Positions 25,470-37,578 are shown, counted from the stretch's first letter. The stretch is 64,000 nucleotides of DNA from Ceratobasidium sp. AG-K (GCA_037039685.1 JAWNGF010000011.1:1798001-1862000), one strand, 5' to 3'. Notes: a model not told the origin generated them from the letters alone. Translations and numbers: made by a program.

Positions 25470-27327
25470 ATGGACGACGATGGTACGCCAACAACCGAGC
25501 AATGAATATAACTAATTCGAGTAGATATGGACTATCTCGAGGGCGGCGATGACGACGACTACGGATTTGACTATTCCGACGACGGGTCCGACAACCAGGC
25601 GGGAGATGCCGACGTCGAGAATCAGTATTACACCGCCAAATGTGCGCGAGTCGTAATTACCTGTACTCATACTAACCCATCCCAGCCCTAAAGGAAGACA
25701 GCCCCCAAGATGCACTGAAAGCGTTCCGTAAAATCATCGATACCGAAAAGGACAAGAAGGACTACACCGACTGGGGATTCAAAGCCCTCAAGCAGCATAC
25801 CAAGATCTCCTTCCAGATCCTCGGCAAGCCCGACGACGCGCTCAAGACCTACATCGAGCTTCTCGGCTACACCCGCTCGGCCGTCACGCGAAACTATAGC
25901 GAAAAGACCATCAACGGCATCCTCGATTACGTCGGTGGGCAGAAACCACTCAAGAAAGGCCAAAAGAAGGCAGCCGGAGTGGAGAACGTCCCCGTCGAGA
26001 TTTTGGAAAAGTTTTACGAGGTGACCAAGAGCGTGTTGATCGAGACCAAGAACGAGGTATGTCGTGTCTAGTCGTTGGACGCGCATCTGACCGCGATATA
26101 GCGACTATCGACAAAAATCAACCTCAAACTCGCCAAACTGTGGCTCGATCGGAAAGAATACACCCGTCTGGCGCATGTGGTTTCAGACCTGCATCGGTCG
26201 GCGTCGTCGTCTGCGACTACCACCGCCGACGACACGGCGGACCAGTCCCGTGGCACGCTCCTGCTTGAAATCTACGCACTCGAGATTCAGATGTATAACG
26301 AGACCAAGAACTGGAAGAAGCTCAAGGAAATATACAACAAGGCGTCGGATGTGAGGAGTGCGATTCCGCATCCTAGGATTATGGGTGTCATCAAAGAGTG
26401 TGGTGGCAAGATGTGGATGGGCGAGAGTGAGTGGCATTTACGACTTCCTATTAATACGTTGTTGATAAGTACAGAGCAATGGGCACGCGCATCGACGGAT
26501 TTCTTTGAGTCGTTCCGAAACTACGATGAATCCGGCGCTCCACAGCGTATCCAGGTTCTCAAGTACCTCGTGCTCGCGAACTTGCTGATGGGATCAGGCA
26601 TCAATCCATTTGATAGTCAGGAAGCCAAACCGTACGCTCCATCTCATTTAGCTTTGATTAGCCGAGTGCATATATGCGTCTAGATACAAGACCGACTCAC
26701 AGATCGTGGCCATGACGGACCTTGTGGGCGCATATCAGCGGAGAGAAGTGCACGAGGCGGAGCGTATCTTGCGAGGTGGGTTACCTTTGCGAGTCACTTA
26801 CGTCAGCCGCTCAAGCAACCCATATTTCCCTAGACCACCGAGACACAATCATGGACGACCCATTCATTGCATCTTACATAGGCGACCTCCTGCGTAGTCT
26901 ACGGACCTCGTATCTCATCGACCTGATTAAGCCATATACTAGACTTGAACTAGGGTTCCTGGCCAAGGTATGTAAAACAACCTTGCACGCATCTTGTCAC
27001 TGAGATTTGGGCAGCAACTGAACGTCGACAAGCGCGAAGTTGAAGAACTCCTCATTGGGCTTATCCTCGAAGGCAAAGTAGACGGAAAGATTGACCAAGT
27101 TGCACAGCGACTAGAGATCACCAAGTCGTAAGTCTCCCTGAACACTTGAATATAACCCGTGCTCACTGGCTCGGTGTAGCCAACCACTTGCTCGTCGTCG
27201 GTATGCAGCGCTAGACAAGTGGACCGGCGCGCTCGAGAATTTGAATGTCGCGATCGCCGGCAAAGTTGGCGGGTCCGGTGGAGACGCACGGGGTGAATTC
27301 GAACGAATGGGTGCATTGATGATGTGA
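25470..27327 (+). CDS. CSN2: COP9 signalosome subunit 2
   Basis: CSN2 is a PCI-domain scaffold of the COP9 signalosome, which removes Nedd8 from cullins. Nine exons (25470-25482, 25525-25641, 25686-26056, 26102-26426, 26475-26631, 26684-26775, 26834-26967, 27015-27127, 27180-27327) join to 489 aa in frame. The acidic N-terminus ([15 protein letters not shown]) followed by [59 protein letters not shown] and [19 protein letters not shown] match animal CSN2 nearly residue for residue. A PCI winged-helix end (RYAALDKW) closes it. The first coding exon is only 13 nt. The protein is somewhat longer than the human form (443 aa) because of short inserts around residues 130 and 180. Confidence 0.95.
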
Positions 27328-27655
27328 TTGTATGCTTGATGAAATACATTATTGATTGCGACAATGGTGGGGAATGGGAACAGTGTGCATATTTAGAAGG
27401 AGGTTTCGATCCGAGCCGGAGGTGGCGCTGAGCCTAGCCTAGTTTAGTGTATATGCACACACGCGCAATCACGGTCACGGTATTGGAGGCGCGGTTGCCA
27501 TGTCTGAACACCCCCCCCCCGAAAATTCAACCACCACCGAATCCTAGGACCACCAATACACCAAACCGTCCGTCGCCTTCAATATCACTTTCCGCCCCCG
27601 TTGAAATAGTTTCGACGATTGTAGGCCAACCCGTTTTCTGCCCTCGTCAGCCCTC

Positions 27656-29556
27656 ATGAAACATCTACCTCGCACCTTGCCAAAATTACCCAACGAAATT
27701 TTACTTACTATCTTCAAATCGATTGGAGCAGAATCGACTCGAGACTTGGAACCACTCACCCTGGTTGACCAACATTGGCATGAAGTAGCCGCTTCATTAT
27801 TACTCGCCACAATTTCCATCTCGAGCTTGCGTGGAATCTTGGATTTATGTAGTCTTACGCACCCCTCGAAGAACCGGCGGCGCCAGACCCTCGTCTATTG
27901 TGAAGTACGCCCGAACGATAGTGCTTTTAGGAGAAACATGGTGTGATGCCACAGATCCCGAGAAACAGCTCCTAGGGTTCCCGGACAGCTACAAAACACT
28001 CGGAATGGAGAAAGAAGCATTAAGAAACCTGGGCATCTATCAATCACCCCAAGACATGTCTAGGGCTATTCAGGATACGCTTCCGTATCTGGCCTCACTG
28101 GAAAGACTGGAATGGTACGGTCGATTTCCTGGCGATTATTACTTGGTTGCCCAGCTGCAGCAAGCTAGTATCATACGCTCTATAGTTTATGGAGTTGACT
28201 CACAAGGCTATGATGAACTCTCAACGTGTAAGCATACCCAACCGCACCCAGGACACGAGCTGACACGGTTCGGTTAGCATACTGCAAGCATGTAACTAAA
28301 CTGTGCTATTGTGCGCGTGCCTATATTAACCACTACTTCCGGATAGGCCTTTTGTTTCACCGGCCTCAAGAGTGTTGAAGTAGTGTTCAATTGGCCAGAC
28401 ATCGACTGGGGCATACCTAGCGAGATGTTCGATATGATACGAAGTAGCCCAGAACTAGAGCGGATATCGTACGACACCCAAGACACAGACGTCAAGACGT
28501 CGGAGTGGTATATGTCTGAGCTTATTGCTTGCTCCCCCGTGCGGTCCGGGGAGAATCTTCGACTTTTTGTATGGCCAAATCTTCGAAGTTTGGATCTCGA
28601 GATCTCGCAACGCATCTTCTGGGAGAGGGTCGGGGGCGTAGAATTATTCGCGGATTTCCTTGTCGCTCACTCCAGACTCGAAGAGCTCACCCTGCGCGAG
28701 GCGGAAAGTGCCTCCATTACGACCAGGCCGTGCTATCCGTTCTCACTCGCTCCCTACCCCGAGGCGCTTCCTCGTCTCAAGAAGCTGGTGGCTCCCGAAT
28801 GCTTCCTAGCTTGTATACTCGAGAGTCATGCGGCATGTATGTCGGTCCGAACCGTAATCGACAACTCGATTGCATCGTATGAGGATGACTTGTGGCCAGA
28901 CACTGAAATCACTTGCGGCGAGCGAATCCTAGAGTGCTTCGAAAACGCACCCCGTGGTCAGGTCACCGAGCTCAACTTGGGGGTACCACAACTAAACCTT
29001 GATACATTCGTAAAACTCGCCCAGTTTGCGCCAGATATTAGGAATCTGGATCTTTTTCGAGACCAAACAAGTATGAGCAATGGTGAATGGGCTGCCTTGG
29101 GAGTTTCAGATGAAGATGAAAATGAGGATGCGGAAGTACGTCACTGAAAGAAGCGAGGAGCGTGTAGAAAGCTGACTGCCTTATATCCAGCCGGATGTTA
29201 TAATCTCTTGGCTAGACATGCTCCCAAACCTGGAGATAGTAGGCGACAGTATCGCAGCGGCATATATCAATCTATTTGACGACAAAGAGCAGGCCATAAT
29301 CGACTTGGGACGGCGAATCCCGGGGCTGAAGGGCATCCAACTTTTCCACCACGACCTACAGTTACTCTATGTGCGTACTTCGTGCGAAAGCCCAGAGATC
29401 GAAATCGGCAAAAATTGCCCGGAAGACTTCAAAGAATACCCTCAGCAAGGTGCTTTATCTGATTGGGTACATCGGCCAGTCTCGCGTCGCGCCAAACAAG
29501 CCAAATGGATATCACAAACTAAAGCTAGTTTGCGCAGGCCGAGCGATTACTTCTAG
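27656..29556 (+). CDS. F-box-like protein, gene model broken or incomplete
   Basis: The N-terminus has an F-box-like segment (LPKLPNEILLTIFKSI, then TLVDQHWHEVA), which in family members binds Skp1 and recruits substrates to SCF ubiquitin ligases. Downstream exons contain leucine-rich segments (LRSLDLEIS, RLEELTLREAES, VTELNLGVPQLNLD) consistent with a divergent LRR substrate-binding part. A clean intron joins 29136 to 29191 (DAE to PDVIISW). Two junctions do not resolve. Near 27899 the frame must advance one base to pass from VYC to KYARTIV without an obvious intron, and between 28227 and 28347 the donor and acceptor phases disagree. Either the gene carries frameshifts or I have missed small exons. 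The start at 27656 follows a C-rich spacer. The end could lie at 29556 or in a further exon. Confidence 0.6.
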
Positions 29557-30007
29557 CATGAATGTGCACTATATACCATCCATCCATCTTGTAGAAATCC
29601 TGAATCAATATGAATCCGACTGTCACTTGCACTAGATCCAACGCTACGATTATGGCAAGGAATAGCAGGCCAGTATCGCATTTCGTTAACGGTAGATCCT
29701 TCCGAAATATGTGATTTACCCCACTTAGGGAAACTCACTAGTAGATGCATCCTACCGACCATAAGAAAAGAGACAAAAGCCCTACTTACGGGGCACTTGG
29801 AATCCCACGAGCCCCGCGGAGGTTTCTGACGAATGGTGATTGATTAGTAAGCTGTACGCACAGTATTGAAGGAGACGTCTGAGACCCCGGAATCAACCAC
29901 GCCACACATAGCTCTTCCCTTCGCCCCTACTTAACTGTACTATTACATTCACCTTTGATCCCAAGAGTCCTTCCAAAATCTACAACCCAGCCCTTTGCTT
30001 GAGCGAG

Positions 30008-31692
30008 ATGTATGCTGCTCTCATTGACAAGGTTCTAGAGATGACTCCAAGCGAAATTCGCGAGAGGCTCGCTGACGTCGCTAGACGTGCCAGCGAAAAA
30101 ATGGACGAAGGTTCTCCAGAGGAGGCTCTTCCGCTGTACAGCGATGCAATCACCTACCTTTCGCAAATGACCTGGTTTGGGCATCCCCTCAAACATGCAT
30201 TCTCCTTATTGATGGACGCCGATACCCGGCTGCCCAGCGACGCAGCAGCATGTGCTGTAGCTTGCGACCAGCATGAAAAGGCCCTTGAACTTCTTGAGAA
30301 TGGACGTTGCACTTTCTGGGCCCAAGCACACCACCTTCGAATTCATCCAGGCACAGTTCGGGGGAGAGATCCCCAACTCGCTCAGGAGTTAGAGGATGTT
30401 GCCAAACAACTGGAAGCCGACACGGTTGAATCCAAGGATCGATATGGTCTTGCATCCAAGTATAATGAACTAGTTCTAGCTGCACGCAAGCATATTCCAG
30501 ACTTTGCGTACCCCCCTACGTTCGAACAGATTACAAAGAGATTACAACAGAAAACAGTGGTCGTATTGATAGCTAGCAGTTATTCCTGTTTTGCGCTTGT
30601 ACTTCAACCCCATCATACTACCACCGAGACGCAACCTCAAATTCACCATATCCCTCTGCCCTTGATTAACTGGTCAAAGTTAACTTCCATGAGTAACTCA
30701 CTGAAAAATGCTCTCTCTGGTGCCAGACGTGAAGTTCGTGGTGAGGAGCCTACGCGTGAGCTGGTGCGCAACCCTCAAGACCCCACAAATGTAAATTTCA
30801 TAATCCAGGAAACCCTTGCTACGCTCTGGACCGCTGTGGTCTTCCCATCATATCCTTTCTAAAGATTCAGCCATGCGATCCGGCCGGTATTCCTTCCACG
30901 CGCCTCTGGTGGTGTGCTACCGGACCCTTCTCTTTTTTGCCAATCCACGCGGCCGGAACTTTCAAACAACCCGTCAAATGCTGCCTAGACTATATCATTT
31001 CTTCCTACATACCAAAGCTAAGCGTACTTCCTTTAGACGATTCCCCGACCCAGCTCCCCTTGTCGCTAGCCACCATGGGTGATGTCAAGACTCCGGGTCA
31101 AGCTTCATTGCCTGCCGTCGAAGCAGAGATCGAACAAATTCGAACCACGGTTGACAAATATGCCAACGGGGGAGTACGTTTTTACAGAGTGGATTTGGGT
31201 CCTTCTGCCCTCGAGCGCCGGAAAACTGTCGATGGAATACTGGACCGCATTCGCAGAACTGAAGTCGTTCATTTTGCCTCGCACGCTTCGCAAAACATCC
31301 TCAACCCTTTGGGTAGCGCAATTTACCTCCCTTCATGCTCGTTGAGCATTGAACAACTGTGGCGTTTCAAGTTTCAATACTACTCCAAGCCAAAACTTGT
31401 CGTCCTGAGCGCCTGTCAAACAGCTGCTGGCGCCAAAAATCTACCCAATGAGGTGGTTCATCTAGCCGGGACGCTTGTATTCGCGGGGATACCGAGCGTT
31501 GTGGGGACGATGTGGAGCATAATCGACGCCGACGGCCCGACCTTTGCGAGCTCATTTTACGAGCATCTATTTCAGCGAGGGGGAGCTGACTTGGCATTCG
31601 TTGCTGAGGCGGTACATGTTGCGGTACAAAAGCTTCGATCCGAGAACTTGCCATTCAGTCGTTGGGTGCCGTTTTTGCATATTGGGAATTGA
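30008..31692 (+). pseudogene. CHAT-domain caspase-like protein, frameshifted
   Basis: The C-terminal half is a CHAT domain (clan CD, caspase-like): the catalytic His lies in HFASHA (about 31285) and the Cys in VVLSACQTAAGA (about 31410), and the downstream AGTLVFAGIPSVVGTMW segment is also standard. The N-terminal half has helical, TPR-like pieces and the LLENGR motif often found before CHAT domains in fungi. One base is missing near 30847: the upstream frame ends TAVVFPSYPF-stop, while the next frame continues as ISFLKIQPCDPAG and then LWWCATGPFSFLPIHAAG, an expected CHAT block. The N-terminal TPR part also looks shorter than usual. If the missing base is an assembly error, the gene encodes an active-site-complete protein of about 560 aa. 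CHAT proteins act as proteases in bacterial defence; the fungal role is unknown. Confidence 0.8.
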
Positions 31693-32595
31693 GGAATCTG
31701 TACTGAGGCTTATATGCGGTGAATCACAACGTCATTCCGGTTGATTGACCTTCCCTGTATTAAAAAATCGTTATGATGTACTACATATAGCGCCAATATG
31801 CAGAACGCTTGAATGCTCGGAAGTAAACAAATCATTGTAGCGGGGGATCTGAGAATGCTCCGGCGCCACATGTACGTATATGAGGTAAATGCAACAAACC
31901 GTGACGGCCGAGAATCACTAGAGGCACTCCTAGAAGGCGCTTTTGAAGGGAGATATGTACTTTCAGATACCCTCAACTACGCTTTTGCACTTTATGCACT
32001 ACTTAAAGCCTGGATGGAACCGGCAACGTCCATAACGCCCGTGTTTGGGATCCCAGTAGAGATCAAACTGGTTCTACCGCTGCAAAGGGCTCATGATGGC
32101 AGAATATCAAGCCGGAGACGGGCAAAATCCCCTACCTGTACAGGAGTTAGCGTGGAGGTTTGTCGCCGGGTTCAAAGTACGGGGTCGTGGGGTTATAACC
32201 TTGGATCGCCATCACTGGATAGAGAACTGCCCCCTCTTACTCCCTCTGACTTTGGCCAAATTAGCTATACGTATCATCAAACTGAGATACGTTTACAATA
32301 ATTGTAACTCTTTGGGGCCGGTTTGTCGAACTACGTTGATTTAAGTGCCTGAAACCCCGGGAATCACTCAGACCTAATCCTCTCGAATCCGTTGCTTGCA
32401 ATTCGAGGTTAATCAAATGACGCTAATTTGACCCCGTGAGGTACATTAGCGTCGGTCCGTACGTCTAGGTTTCGCCGTGCTGATCCGGCCCGACCTTGTT
32501 ACTGAAGTTCGGTCCCAACTGGGTATTTATTGCACATCCAGATTTGTACTGCGCTGGTCACGTGATGGAACTCGTCTCATCCTCACCACCACGAC
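31693..32595. other. Intergenic region before the Sad1 gene
   Basis: A frame at 31813-32301 is open but has no recognisable motif, and its codon pattern does not resemble the neighbours. I treat it as non-coding. The last 200 bases should include the promoter of the Sad1/USP39 gene. Confidence 0.5.
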
Positions 32596-34713
32596 ATGGC
32601 CACCACCCTTGACACCGTTGATGACCGCCCAACCAAACGCGCGAAGACAGAGGAGCCAGAGTTAGTAAAAGAAGTACTATCAATTATTGAGTTACCACTG
32701 AGGCGTAATTCAGCGAACAGATGATGGGTGCGCCAGCCGCCAAGTCGGATGCACCAATGAAGCAAGAGACGAGCGAGGGCACGCACCTAGACGACGAAGA
32801 CGAGGAAGACCCATATGCTGGATACGAGGAACAAAAGGGAAATACCCGAGCCGCAGACTTATACCTTGATACGGTAAGCCCGAGCGAGTCTTCACACATG
32901 TTTGATAGGTTTGAGGTATTTTGTTTAGGTGAACCGTGCAACACTCGATTTCGACTTCGAAAAAGTGTGCTCAGTGTCTATGTCCAATCAAAATATCTAC
33001 GGCTGCCTCGTTTGTGGGAAGTATTTCCAGGGGCGGGGAAAATCGTCTCATGCCTACGCACATTCGATTCACGACGACCACCATGTGTTTATTCACCTTG
33101 AAACAACAGAGGTATGCGTCTTTCCATCTTGCCGTTAGTGGAATTAAAATCCCTTCAAGGTCTACGTGCTACCCGATGGATACCAGGTCTCTGATCCTTC
33201 CCTGGACGACATTAAATTCGTCCTTTCGCCGCGCTTTTCCGCTGCTCATATTACCCGATTGCGAACGGACCCCAATCCCCAAACCGCCTATGATCTTCTC
33301 TCGAGGCCATACATCCCCGGATACGTCGGCTTACAAAACATCAAGCGCAACGACTACTTGTCGGTTATCATTCAAGCACTGTTGCACGTCCCTCCAATTC
33401 GGGATTTCTTGCTCGCAATGGATGGAAGCGGGGGCTCTACCGCAGCCAGGCCACCGAAGCCAGCATCCACAACTGCGAAACCAGCTTCAGCGGTCACGAA
33501 ACCTCCTTCGGCGGCATCCAAGCCGAAACCAGCTGCAGCCAAGACACCCTCGGAGCTCGTTCGTCGCTTCGCTGGTCTAGCCAAAAAAGTTTGGAACCCA
33601 CGGCTATTCAAGTGCCAAGTCAGCCCGCACGAATTTCTCCAGGAGGTCGCCCGCGTTAGCCAAGGGCGGTTCAAAATCACCGAGCAGGGAGATCCGATCG
33701 AGTTTCTGGGCTGGTTATTGAACAAAGTGCACGCTGACCTCGGAGGGACCAAGAAGCGAGGGTCAAGTGAGCCGTGAGACGTGACTCGTAATTGTGTGGT
33801 CTGATCCTTTTATTATAGGTGTGATATACTCAACATTCCAAGGTGAGGTGAGGTTGGAAACGCAGCAAGTGCTCGTAAAAGCCGACACTGAGGGTGGAGA
33901 ACGACCATATTTTGATATCGACCGAGGTGAGTCTTCCCAATCTATCTTCCACGATCTTATCTTCCTACACTCTTTACCCATCTAGCCTTTTGGCACATCA
34001 CTCACTGGCCACAACGCCTCCAGAAATCAAACAAACCACTTCACCTTTTCTCTTGTTGGCGCTCGACCTACCCCCACCGCCCTTGTTCCAAGACGCAGTC
34101 GAGAAGAACATTATCCCTCAAGTTTCCCTTGTGTCATTGTTAGCCAAGTACGACGGCAAGACGGCGCAAGAATTTGCTGGGCAGTTGAAGCGGTTTAGGT
34201 GCACTCGGTTGCCGCCGTATATCATCCTACACTTCAAGCGATTCACAAAGAACAATTTCGTCGAGGAGAAGAATCCTACGATTGTGAACTTTCCGATTAA
34301 TGGGGCAGATTTCAACCAAGGTGAGTATGCTTCTTGATTGGCCAACCAACCACTCATAATTTTGTCACAGTGCTCGAGCGTCCCGTAGGATCAGCTAATA
34401 CACCTTTGATATACGATCTCGTCGCCAATGTCACCCATGAATCCACGGCTGGGACCACTCGGGACAAGGAGAGTACCGTCTGGAAGGTGCACGTTCGTGC
34501 CGGACGAGGAGAGCGCGAGCAGTGGCTTCAGATCCAGGATACAATCGTAGAAGAAATCAGGAAGGAAATGATTTTCTTAGGGGAAACAGTCATGCAGGTG
34601 GGTATTGATACTACTCTATGACTCAGAAGTCGTACTCAGTGCATCTCCTCGCGTAGATATGGGAACTCAATCCAACTCCTGGCGCCATTGCAAAGGGCAA
34701 GGAAAAGGCATAG
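32596..34713 (+). CDS. SAD1: Sad1/USP39-type splicing factor (inactive ubiquitin hydrolase)
   Basis: Member of the U4/U6.U5 tri-snRNP assembly machinery. Eight exons (32596-32660, 32714-32873, 32929-33111, 33160-33766, 33819-33926, 34024-34320, 34371-34597, 34657-34713) give 567 aa. An acidic N-terminus (EDEEDPYAGYEEQ) leads to a ZnF-UBP domain (LDFDFEKVCSVSMSNQN, CLVCGKYFQGRG, SHAYAHSIHDDHHVF). The USP domain then begins GYVGLQNIKRNDYLSVIIQAL: the catalytic Cys of active enzymes is Asp, as in human USP39. The FTKNNFVEEKNPTIVNFPI block is also diagnostic. A fungal insert of Ala/Pro/Lys repeats (PPKPASTTAKPAS and similar) sits near residues 230-260, inside the USP fold. Introns are 46-97 nt. 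It converges on Hub1, with 318 bp between stop codons. Confidence 0.93.
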
Positions 34714-35031
34714 GGGGCGGGGGTTGTTAATGAGCTATCGGGATTTTGCGGCTTCTCGAATTATTGCGTAGAGACAAATACTTACACGGTATACCAGCCG
34801 ACGGCTTCGTTCGCGATAGCCGAAATTCTCGTCCGTCGAACTTTCAAAAACGCCTCTGGTTTGAGCTAAGCCATTCTCGAATTGTGATAAATCGGCGTTG
34901 TGGTCAAATGGCACAAGTTACCAAGAAAATATGTGGCCGTGTGACGTATAAACTTCTCGAGATTAACAAAGATACAAGAGCGATGAGCAAGGTTCAACGA
35001 ACAGCAAACAATCAAGTCGGTGATCCGGCAC
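34714..35031. other. 318-bp spacer between convergent Sad1 and Hub1 genes
   Basis: Holds both 3' UTRs. A frame at 34746-35084 is open but antisense to the Hub1 last exon and shows no motif. No gene is called. Confidence 0.6.
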
Positions 35032-35420
35032 CTAATACATCTCCAAACTCATTCCATCGTGTATCTCATAGTCGGACAGCGTGATATGGTCCTTGTAGAT
35101 GGTATACCTAAAAGATCTGTTAGTTCAAGCTTGTGGTGACACAATATGACTCCAACTTGCCATTTCTTGAGCTGAATTTTGCTCGAATCTGTGCCCGTCT
35201 GTGCGGCAATGAGTTTCTTCAGGTCCCCCACGGTGTCATCTGGGCTACACTTGACGCGAACTAATAAGGTACCAACAACGGGTTAGTTGCTCAATGTACG
35301 CCCGACCAATCCCAGAAGGACGCACCTTTTCGGCCCAGTCGATCATTAGCAATAACCTAGGTGCAATTTCAGACTTCCTTCATCTGGACATCCCAAGAGA
35401 CTAACCTCGATCAAAGGCAT
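35032..35420 (-). CDS. HUB1: Ubiquitin-like splicing modifier Hub1/UBL5
   Basis: Four exons (35406-35420, 35326-35356, 35161-35260, 35032-35107) give 73 aa, the same length as human UBL5. The N-terminus MPLIEV leads to [26 protein letters not shown] and [14 protein letters not shown], and the chain ends LEMY. It has no C-terminal di-glycine, as expected for Hub1, which binds partners without covalent transfer; the ending fits the double-Tyr-type tail of this family. In yeast Hub1 binds the HIND element of Snu66 and the helicase Prp5 and supports use of weak 5' splice sites. The third intron (35108-35160) must start with GCAAGT rather than GT to give KKW-YTI in frame. The first exon is 15 nt. 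It is divergent from the membrane-protein gene at 35724. Confidence 0.95.
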
Positions 35421-35723
35421 GATGTGCTACTCGGCGGTGGTGGCGGTTGCGAGTTTGGGTTAGAGCCCAATCTACGTAACAAGAGCGCTTATCTACATCA
35501 TCTTCTCGGCGTCAATTCGCGCACCGCCACACCTGATCCCCAAGCGTGACGATCGGTCAACCAAAGACTGACCGAGAGCACGTCAGCTGCTGGTTTGCTT
35601 CCTTGTTGTATTCACTCCCGGATCACTCGGTCGACGAATCATTCCCATAAAGACGCACGGCGAGGTTTCCCAAAGTGTTTTATTCTCTTCTCCCTTCGGA
35701 TACACATTGGCGCCGCCTAAACG

Positions 35724-36997
35724 ATGGCCCCGGAACTAGCTTTGCCAGCTTCTAATCAAAGTCAACGCGAAGGCAAGAAGCGCCGCAGTCTCTCAGACAA
35801 CATTAACTTGGTTGGAAGCTACACGATTGGCTGGGCTGCGCCCACCGAGCAGGTTAAGTTTCTCGTAGTCAACGGAGACGCCGTTCGATGGGTTGGCTTT
35901 CGGGACGGATTCATGAGTAAATGGACAAATCTGAATATTGTGGTACGTTGCTTAAATTCTATAAATCGTGCCACAGCTGATATGTCTTTTAGTGTGGTTT
36001 GATAATGGGGTAAACTATATTCCCGTGCAGTCATGAGCGCTGCTGACTAGGGTTACCTACCCACAAGCGCCATCTCAACCGTCATGTTTGCTGATGTGGA
36101 ACTCGACGAGGTTGCATTCGGATTCGGCGTCGTCTCGCTGCTCAGTAGTCTGATCGCTATCGGGTTCGGAACAGGCCTGATGTACGTCCTAGGAGATGTT
36201 GCAGGTGAAACCCTTCACGTATGTGGTACATATCCAAGGCACCTCATTCTATTAACAGTATGCATCTAGACGATTGGGAAACGCTATCCCTTGTTGTTCG
36301 TATTCGCACTCTCCATCCCTCAAGTATGCATTCGTGACTGAAGTCCACTTTCTCACCGCTGACATAATCTCCCGCGTGCAGGTTTGGGCGGGGATCTCCA
36401 TTGTCAGCTTCTTCTTATGCACAGGTATCTTTGCATGGACGGCTTCAGACAAGGGGTGGACCGCCAAGGTGATTTCTTCCCCCTTGAACCGAAGCCGAAC
36501 TAAACATAAGCTTGTAGGCGGGTATCCTTTTGTCGGCAGGGCTCACGATTGCCCATCTCATCGCATTCGCAATTCTCTTCCATAAACAGCACACGGTCGA
36601 GAGCATGATTGACCACGAAACTGACGGCGGGATGAAGCACAACCTTCACCTCGAAGAGTTCACACGCCGGGGTGGGATCTTGGATTCCAACCCAAGCCAA
36701 GATAGCAAACCTCAGACTGAGCGGCCCGGAGCAATACCGTTTAATACGCAATATGGAGGGTCCGGGGCGGGACATTATGTCAACAGTCCACCAGGCTCGC
36801 AGCCTCGAGTTACAAACCAGCCGATCGTTGAGAGTCCCGATCCGACTCAGCAGGAGTTTGGGATGAGAGTCAACCGGGGCACGGCTGGGTCGGGGTACGT
36901 CCAAGCCCGATCAGGGTCATCCAGTGGGAGTGGGCGGAGAGGCGATGGAGAACCTGAGCAATTATTCTCCCCTTCCGAGGGAAGGAGGTCGAAGTGA
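35724..36997 (+). CDS. Multi-pass membrane protein of unknown function
   Basis: I do not recognise a named family. A basic N-terminus (GKKRRSLSDN) precedes a soluble segment and then several hydrophobic segments: one near 35940-36080, then VVSLLSSLIAIGFGTGLMYVL (36140), YPLLFVFALSIP plus VWAGISIVSFFLCTGIFAW (36290-36440), and GILLSAGLTIAHLIAFAILF (36525). The C-terminal 130 residues are hydrophilic, Ser/Gly/Pro-rich, ending SPSEGRRSK, likely cytosolic. The introns after ETLH, SIPQ and TAK are clean. The first one or two introns (35941-36050) are not settled: a model with acceptor CCACAG at 35976 keeps frame but makes a 34-nt intron, which is short. The start at 35724 is the first Met after a pyrimidine-rich leader. 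Confidence 0.7.
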
Positions 36998-37578
36998 ATG
37001 GGGAGGTTTCATGCGACTGAACCTAAATCTAAAGTATTGCCAAGTGCATGAACTACTCGAGCTATCTAGTTACATATCTTTCTCCTCCCAAATGTTTTGA
37101 ATACAATCATCGCTTTCAATATGTCAATCTATACAGTTTTCAGACAACGGCCTAGGGGGTTGGCGTATACCCATGTACTACAAGCTCGGTAGCCCAAGCA
37201 TGAATAATTAAATATGCCAGCGAGAGGCACCTCCAAGCCTTTGGATCTTCGACCTGTACTACTCGCCCCTAAGCTATGCATACCTACCACGCACATCAAA
37301 AGAAGCTCTAGCCGCAACAGCCGGAGTGTCCCCGGAGTAAGGCCGGTGAAAATACAACCGCAATGTACCCCACGGGAGCGAGTTGACTGTCCCCACGAGA
37401 CGGGCGTTCAGGTCAAGCCAATATATGCGCTGCCCGGAACCACGCTAATAGCTGGAACTATCCTCGAGCATTACCACAATATTACTAGGAATTTTACAAC
37501 TCCAAACGAACCGACCGAACTCCACGTCTCAAAGCACTTGGACGATCAAGGTTTCTACGACAATCAAACATATACTCT
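36998..37578. other. Spacer between convergent membrane-protein and MFS genes
   Basis: No gene supported. An open frame of 122 codons at 37214-37582 has no motif and overlaps the stop of the MFS gene on the opposite strand. Confidence 0.5.

Noticed and set aside
27511..27520. C10 homopolymer upstream of the F-box-like gene
   Set aside because: Probably an ordinary or error-prone homopolymer in a promoter; no structure around it.
31813..32301. 162-codon frame before Sad1
   Set aside because: No motif, no continuation and unlike neighbouring codon use.
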